Source: Lachnospiraceae bacterium UBA3273 (GTDB taxonomy: Bacteria; Bacillota; Clostridia; Lachnospirales; Lachnospiraceae). From it: DNA of 35,257 bases. This document shows positions 31,479 through 35,257 of this stretch, piece after piece. A program made the position numbers and the translations under genes. Numbering within the stretch: position 1 is the first letter of the stretch; each line of letters begins with the position of its first letter. The DNA lies in the NCBI GenBank assembly GCA_002362385.1, contig DEUB01000016.1, positions 1 through 35,257 of the forward strand, in the 5' to 3' direction. The notes under the pieces were generated by a model, which saw only the letters and a list, made by a program, of their open reading frames with translations, did no database searches and had not been told where the DNA came from.

Positions 31479-31664
31479 ATGAAGCAAATTACAGAAAAAG
31501 AATTGACAGGCCTTTCGGAACTGTTAAATGAAGAGGAATTACTGATCCACAAATTCCAGATGCTGGCAAATCACTGCGAGGATCAGGAAGTAAAGGCGAA
31601 ATTCCAGGACATCGCTAACAAACATCAGAGTCACTATAATTCTCTTTATGACCAGGTTAAATAG
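31479..31664 (+). CDS. Small spore coat-associated protein
   Basis: 61 residues, ATG 31479, SD AGGAGG nine bases upstream. All-helical ferritin-like pattern (LSELLNEEELLIHKFQMLAN, FQDIANKHQSHYNSLYDQ) as in short CotF-related coat proteins of Clostridia. Paired with the next gene (11 bases apart) and behind a forespore-type promoter. The coat assignment rests on similarity of pattern and context. Confidence 0.72.
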   Translation: MKQITEKELTGLSELLNEEELLIHKFQMLANHCEDQEVKAKFQDIANKHQSHYNSLYDQVK

Positions 31665-31675
31665 GAGGGCACATT

Positions 31676-31939
31676 ATGCAGGCAAATTTTTCAGAGAAAG
31701 ATGTTTTAACGGATGCTTTGATTTCCGAGAAAAGGGCAACGGACCAATACAATCATTATGCAAATGAATGCGTGCATGCAAGCGTCAGGGATACCATTAT
31801 CGACTGTCTGTCAAAGGAACATGCCATTCAGGAAGAAGTTTTCAATATGATGCATGAAAGAGGATATTATCCTACCCCTATGGCGGAGGATAAAAAGATA
31901 AAAGAAGCGCAGCAGAAGTTTTCACAGGGCGTAAAATAA
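31676..31939 (+). CDS. CotF family spore coat protein
   Basis: 87 residues, ATG 31676 with SD TAGGAGGG. Helical protein with FSEKDVLTDALISEKRATDQ, YNHYANEC and a C-terminal MMHERGYYPTP, which is a marker of the CotF coat family. Coexpressed with the preceding gene during sporulation by inference from the promoter at 31422. A terminator follows at 31959. Confidence 0.86.
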   Translation: MQANFSEKDVLTDALISEKRATDQYNHYANECVHASVRDTIIDCLSKEHAIQEEVFNMMHERGYYPTPMAEDKKIKEAQQKFSQGVK

Positions 31940-31958
31940 TAAAAGGCAGAACTGTTCT

Positions 31959-31988
31959 GGAGCGGGAATCTATTTTCCGCTCCTTTTT
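31959..31988 (+). terminator. Terminator of the coat-protein operon
   Basis: GGAGCGGGAA (31959-31968) with TTTCCGCTCC (31974-31983), loop TCTAT, followed by five T. Confidence 0.85.
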
Positions 31989-32002
31989 CATACAAATCGG
32001 CG

Positions 32003-32032
32003 TTGTATGAAAGAAGAGGGCTGTGGTATGAT
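32003..32032 (+). promoter_or_regulatory. recJ promoter
   Basis: TTGTAT (32003-32008), 18 bases, TATGAT (32027-32032) with extended -10 TGG. It lies 49 bases before the preferred recJ start. Confidence 0.68.
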
Positions 32033-32080
32033 AGAAGAGGCAGGGGAAGAGAAAAGGCCGGACGGGAATTGGAAACAGAT

Positions 32081-33985
32081 ATGGAAAAATGGTATGTAGA
32101 AGTAAAGAAAGCGGATTTTGAGGAAATTGCAAAGCGGTTTTGTATCAGCCCGGTGGTGGCAAGGCTGTTGAGAAACCGGGATATGACGGAAGATAAAGAG
32201 ATCGATCTGTTCTTAAACGGGACGGAAGAGGATTTACATAGCCCCTTTCTCATGGCAGATATGGAAAAAGCCGTGACTTTGATGCAGGAATATATTGAAA
32301 AGGGAAAGAAGATCAGGATCATCGGGGATTATGACATAGACGGCGTGTGCTCCGCCTTTATTTTGCAAAAGGGACTGGGGTACGTACTGGAAGAGTTTGG
32401 AAATATAAATAATGAAGACGGTAAAAGTGCAGGTGTTTCCGATAGTAATGTCAAAATCGGCAAATCGAATAGGGAGCTGCTCGACGTGGTCATTCCCCAC
32501 CGTATTAAGGACGGCTACGGATTAAACGACCAGTTGATTGAAAAATCCGGAAAAGACGGCGTAGAGGTCATCATTACCTGCGATAACGGGATCGCGGCGG
32601 CGGACCAGATCGCCTATGCCAAAAAGCTGGGCATTCATGTGATCGTTACGGATCATCACGAGGTTCCTTACGAAGAGACGGAAGAGGGGCGGAAATTTAT
32701 GCTTCCTTCAGCGGATGCGGTAGTGGATCCTAAAAGGGAAGACTGCGGGTATCCTTTTAAAGGGATTTGCGGCGGCGTAGTGGCTTATAAATTTATACAG
32801 GCTTTGTTTTCCCGTCTGTACGGAGACGGAACGGAAGGGACGGACAAGGGTGTTAAAAGCCCGGACGGGCATAAGGAAAATACGCCGGAAGAAGGGGAAT
32901 GCGGCATAAGAAGGGAGCTGCTCCGGGAATGCTTTGCATTTGCAGCCTTTGCTACAGTAGGCGACGTTATGGAGCTTACGGGAGAAAACCATATTATCGT
33001 AAAGTACGGTTTGAAAGCCATTGCTTCCTGCAAAAATGCGGGAATGCAGGCTTTGATAGAACAGTGCGGCTTAAAGGATAAGGAATTATCCCCCTATCAT
33101 CTGGGATTTGTTCTGGGTCCCTGCTTTAACGCCTCGGGAAGACTGGACAGTGCGGACCGGGTATTGGAGCTTTTAAATGCTCCCACCAAGAGGGAAGCCA
33201 TGACGATCGCGGCGGAATTAAAGGAACTGAATGCCGAAAGACAGGATCTGACCCTGGAAGGACTTAAGGAGGCGGAAGCGCTGGTGGAAGGCTCCGGATT
33301 GATAAAGGATAAAGTACTGGTCGTCTATCTGCCAAAGGTCCACGAATCCTTAGCGGGGATCATTGCGGGAAAGCTCCGCGAAAAGTACTGCCGGCCGGTT
33401 TTTGTGCTGACGGACGGAGAGGAAGGCATAAAGGGCTCGGGAAGAAGCATCGACGCATACAATATGTTTGAGGAAATGACAAAGATAAAAGATATTTTCC
33501 TAAAGTACGGCGGCCATAAGCTGGCTGCGGGACTGTCCCTTAAAAAAGGGGCGGACGGAGAGTTCAGGAAACGGATCAATGAAGTATGCACCCTGACAGA
33601 AGAGGATTTTGTGGAACGGGTCATGATCGATGTGCCTATGCCCATAGATTACATATCGGAGGAGCTGCTTTCCCAGATAAAGTATTTAGAGCCTTACGGA
33701 AACGGCAACAGGAAGCCGTTGTTTGCCCAAAAAAAGCTTTTATTTGAAAATCCGAAGGTCCTTGGGAAGAACGGCAATGTGGTAAAGGGAAGAATAAGAG
33801 GTTCTTCAGGAAGGGCATTTGACGGCATTTATTTTGGCGACGGGGAACAATTCATAAAAAGGCTGGAAAAGTCACGGGGAATAGTGGATATCGCTTATAC
33901 ACCGGAGGAGCATACCTACCGGGGCATGACTACGATCCAGTTAGAGATCAAATATATTAAATTTTCAGGGGAGGAAGCAGTATGA
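32081..33985 (+). CDS. recJ: Single-stranded-DNA-specific exonuclease RecJ
   Basis: 634 residues. ATG 32081 is chosen since family members begin MEKWYV-like; an earlier in-frame start at 32003 would lie in the promoter. DHH phosphoesterase motifs: DYDIDG at residues 83-88 and TDHH with D191-H193. DHHA1 follows (GGHKLAAGL) and the OB domain at the end. It degrades ssDNA 5' to 3' in recombination and mismatch repair. Two hydrophilic insertions (about residues 108-132 and 247-277) are not part of the core and look variable. Confidence 0.93.
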   Translation: MEKWYVEVKKADFEEIAKRFCISPVVARLLRNRDMTEDKEIDLFLNGTEEDLHSPFLMADMEKAVTLMQEYIEKGKKIRIIGDYDIDGVCSAFILQKGLGYVLEEFGNINNEDGKSAGVSDSNVKIGKSNRELLDVVIPHRIKDGYGLNDQLIEKSGKDGVEVIITCDNGIAAADQIAYAKKLGIHVIVTDHHEVPYEETEEGRKFMLPSADAVVDPKREDCGYPFKGICGGVVAYKFIQALFSRLYGDGTEGTDKGVKSPDGHKENTPEEGECGIRRELLRECFAFAAFATVGDVMELTGENHIIVKYGLKAIASCKNAGMQALIEQCGLKDKELSPYHLGFVLGPCFNASGRLDSADRVLELLNAPTKREAMTIAAELKELNAERQDLTLEGLKEAEALVEGSGLIKDKVLVVYLPKVHESLAGIIAGKLREKYCRPVFVLTDGEEGIKGSGRSIDAYNMFEEMTKIKDIFLKYGGHKLAAGLSLKKGADGEFRKRINEVCTLTEEDFVERVMIDVPMPIDYISEELLSQIKYLEPYGNGNRKPLFAQKKLLFENPKVLGKNGNVVKGRIRGSSGRAFDGIYFGDGEQFIKRLEKSRGIVDIAYTPEEHTYRGMTTIQLEIKYIKFSGEEAV

Positions 33986-34908
33986 TATTAACAGTAAATT
34001 GTAATCCGGCTGTGGATAAAACCTATAATACCACAGGACTGATGACGGGACAGGTCAACCGTATGCGGGATTTTGTCATTTTGCCCGGCGGAAAGGGCAT
34101 TAATGTGACAAAGGTATTGAGGCAGTTTGGCGCGGAAGTTGCGGCAGTCGGTTTTTTGGGCGGATATACGGGAGAATTTATAGAAGAAGCCTTGGAAAAA
34201 ATGAATGTGCGCAGGGAATTTACCAGGATCAGGAATCTGACCAGGACCAATATAAATATTATCGGGGATGACGGTTATGTTACGGAGATCTTAGAGCCGG
34301 GGCCCCGTGTGGCGGCATTTGAAAGGGATATGTTTTTGGATAAATTTAAAAAACTGGCGCCTGAAAGCGAGTGCGTGGTGTTATCGGGAAGCCTCACAGA
34401 GGGACTGGAACCGGATTTCTACGGAAAACTGGTCAAAATCTGTAATGAAGCGGGAGTGAAGAGCTTTTTAAGTACGGGCGGGGAAGCGCTTTTGCGTGGG
34501 ATTGAGCAAAAGCCTTACTGCGTTAAGTTAAACCGCCGGGAACTGGAATACATTACAGGAGTCAAGCTGTCCACGGAAGCGGAGATCATCCAGGCGGCAT
34601 ATACCTATGTAAAAACGGGGGTCAGCAAAGTGGTTGTTTCCATGAAGGATAAAGGAATCCTGGAAATCGGAAAGAGCAGGGTAATCAAGGCCGTTGCTCC
34701 CAGGGTCAAAAAGATCAATACCGTAGGCTGCGGGGACAGCATTGTGGCGGCTATGGTGCTGGGGCTTGTAAAGGATCTGGGAGAAGAGGATACCATGCAG
34801 CTTGCGGCGGGCATTGCGGCGGCAAACGCCACGACCCTGGAAAGCGGGATGATCCCGCAGGATACCATGAACGATCTGATCAAGAATGTCGCAATTGTGA
34901 CAATGTAG
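33982..34908 (+). CDS. fruK: PfkB family 1-phosphofructokinase
   Basis: 308 residues, ATG 33982 overlapping the recJ stop (ATGA). The N-terminal ILTVNCNPAVDKTY and GGKGINVTKVLRQFG substrate motif, and the C-terminal NTVGCGDS with catalytic D252 (normally GAGDS; here GCGDS) identify a hexose-phosphate kinase of the LacC/FruK branch. It phosphorylates fructose-1-phosphate (or tagatose-6-phosphate) with ATP. No fructose PTS genes are adjacent in the window, so the exact sugar is uncertain. Confidence 0.85.
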   Translation: MILTVNCNPAVDKTYNTTGLMTGQVNRMRDFVILPGGKGINVTKVLRQFGAEVAAVGFLGGYTGEFIEEALEKMNVRREFTRIRNLTRTNINIIGDDGYVTEILEPGPRVAAFERDMFLDKFKKLAPESECVVLSGSLTEGLEPDFYGKLVKICNEAGVKSFLSTGGEALLRGIEQKPYCVKLNRRELEYITGVKLSTEAEIIQAAYTYVKTGVSKVVVSMKDKGILEIGKSRVIKAVAPRVKKINTVGCGDSIVAAMVLGLVKDLGEEDTMQLAAGIAAANATTLESGMIPQDTMNDLIKNVAIVTM

Positions 34909-34976
34909 GGAAGACGTGTCAAAAATAATAGATAGGTTATGGAAAGTTTTCAAATTTTTTATGGTTTGAACATAGT

Positions 34977-35005
34977 TTGTACACATTTTATGGATATGAT
35001 ATATA
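34977..35005 (+). promoter_or_regulatory. Promoter of small RNA 1
   Basis: TTGTAC (34977-34982), 17 bases, TATATA (35000-35005). It lies in the intergenic region after fruK and before the C-rich hairpin RNA. Confidence 0.55.
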
Positions 35006-35047
35006 TCAGATAGTTGAATTAAAAACTCACTATCTCCCCCCTCATAA
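34987..35047. repeat. 60-bp direct repeat (other copy 35198-35257)
   Basis: Includes the palindrome TGATATATATCA (34997-35008), the small hairpin and the C-run. The conserved part covers the -10 region and the first half of the RNA, whereas the sequence between the copies is unrelated. Confidence 0.85.
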
Positions 35048-35090
35048 GAATTCAAAAACGAAAAACCCGGCCTCCCCGCCGGGTTTTTTG
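35010..35090 (+). ncRNA. Predicted small RNA 1 with C-rich anti-SD segments
   Basis: About 80 bases: hairpin GATAGTTGA (35009-35017)/TCACTATC (35027-35034), single-stranded CTCCCCCCTC (35034-35043), then a terminator with stem AACCCGGC (35064-35071)/GCCGGGTT (35078-35085), loop CTCCCC and T-run. Two C-rich segments, one in a loop, are the type used by Gram-positive sRNAs (RsaE/RoxS, csRNAs) to cover Shine-Dalgarno sequences. No reading frame with an SD is seen. The 5' 60 bases are repeated at 35198. Confidence 0.6.
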
Positions 35091-35187
35091 TTGGGAAAAA
35101 TACATGATAAATTTATAATAGAGCGGTTTAGAATTTTTTTCTTTCTAATTTATGAAGTTTCCTTATTTTTTATAAAAAGAACACATT

Positions 35188-35257
35188 TTATACACAATTT
35201 ATGGGTATGATATATATCAGATAGTTGAATCACAACTCACTATCTCCCCCCTCATAA
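35188..35257 (+). ncRNA. Predicted small RNA 2 (truncated by window end)
   Basis: TTATAC (35188-35193), 17 bases, TATATA (35211-35216) precede a second copy of the hairpin and CTCCCCCCTC. From 35198 to 35257 it is nearly identical to 34987-35047 (one indel, about four substitutions). The window ends before any terminator. Tandem duplication of a small-RNA gene is the simplest explanation. Confidence 0.5.

Noticed and set aside
1..35257. CRISPR array
   Set aside because: No series of regularly spaced repeats was seen; the repeats near 22-23 kb and 35 kb are explained by toxin-antitoxin and small-RNA duplication.

Overview
The window is a prophage of a long-tailed (siphovirus-type) phage, about 1-22 kb with its left end outside the window, joined to an ordinary chromosomal segment of a spore-forming Clostridia bacterium. 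The host is probably a member of the Lachnospiraceae: it carries a SCIFF peptide with its radical-SAM maturase, a fused SecDF, a CarD regulator, CotF-like coat proteins behind a forespore-type promoter, and type I toxins of the holin-like family.

Layout. 1-4.3 kb: phage early/accessory genes (truncated HTH protein, SNF2-type helicase, DNA methyltransferase, small Cys-rich proteins, YopX, XRE repressor-like protein). 4.4-20 kb: late operon in canonical order (small and large terminase, portal, minor head, scaffold, capsid, connectors, tail tube, chaperones, tape measure, Dit, tail endopeptidase-like protein, fibre). 20.1-21.5 kb: lysis genes (coiled-coil membrane protein, holin, GH25 endolysin). 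21.5-22.1 kb: a separately promoted membrane-protein cargo gene. 22.1-23.0 kb: two tandem type I toxin-antitoxin loci with repeated flanks. 23.05-34.9 kb: host genes carD, YkgJ-like, CNNM/CorC, TIGR04086-like, scfA, scfB, secDF, CaCA exchanger, two coat-protein genes, recJ and a 1-phosphofructokinase. 34.98-35.26 kb: one complete and one truncated copy of a probable C-rich small RNA.

Most striking result. Four late phage genes (small terminase, portal, minor head protein, tape measure), and probably a fifth (minor capsid protein), have no ATG, GTG or TTG at the position where translation should begin. Each has AGG there instead, in frame, and the protein read from AGG has the N-terminus expected for its family; three of the four have a good Shine-Dalgarno at normal distance. 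In the middle of the same operon, at 9985-10057, lies a tRNA with anticodon CCU, which reads AGG. Its body looks like an initiator tRNA rather than an elongator tRNA-Arg: unpaired A1 x A72, A11:U24 in the D stem, and D and anticodon arms very close to bacterial tRNA-fMet. The best reading is that this phage encodes its own initiator tRNA (CAU changed to CCU) and starts several essential virion genes at AGG. That would be a private, phage-controlled translation-start system. Early genes and host genes here use ATG, GTG or TTG. The mechanism is inferred; the AGG positions, the absence of conventional starts and the tRNA fold are read directly from the sequence.
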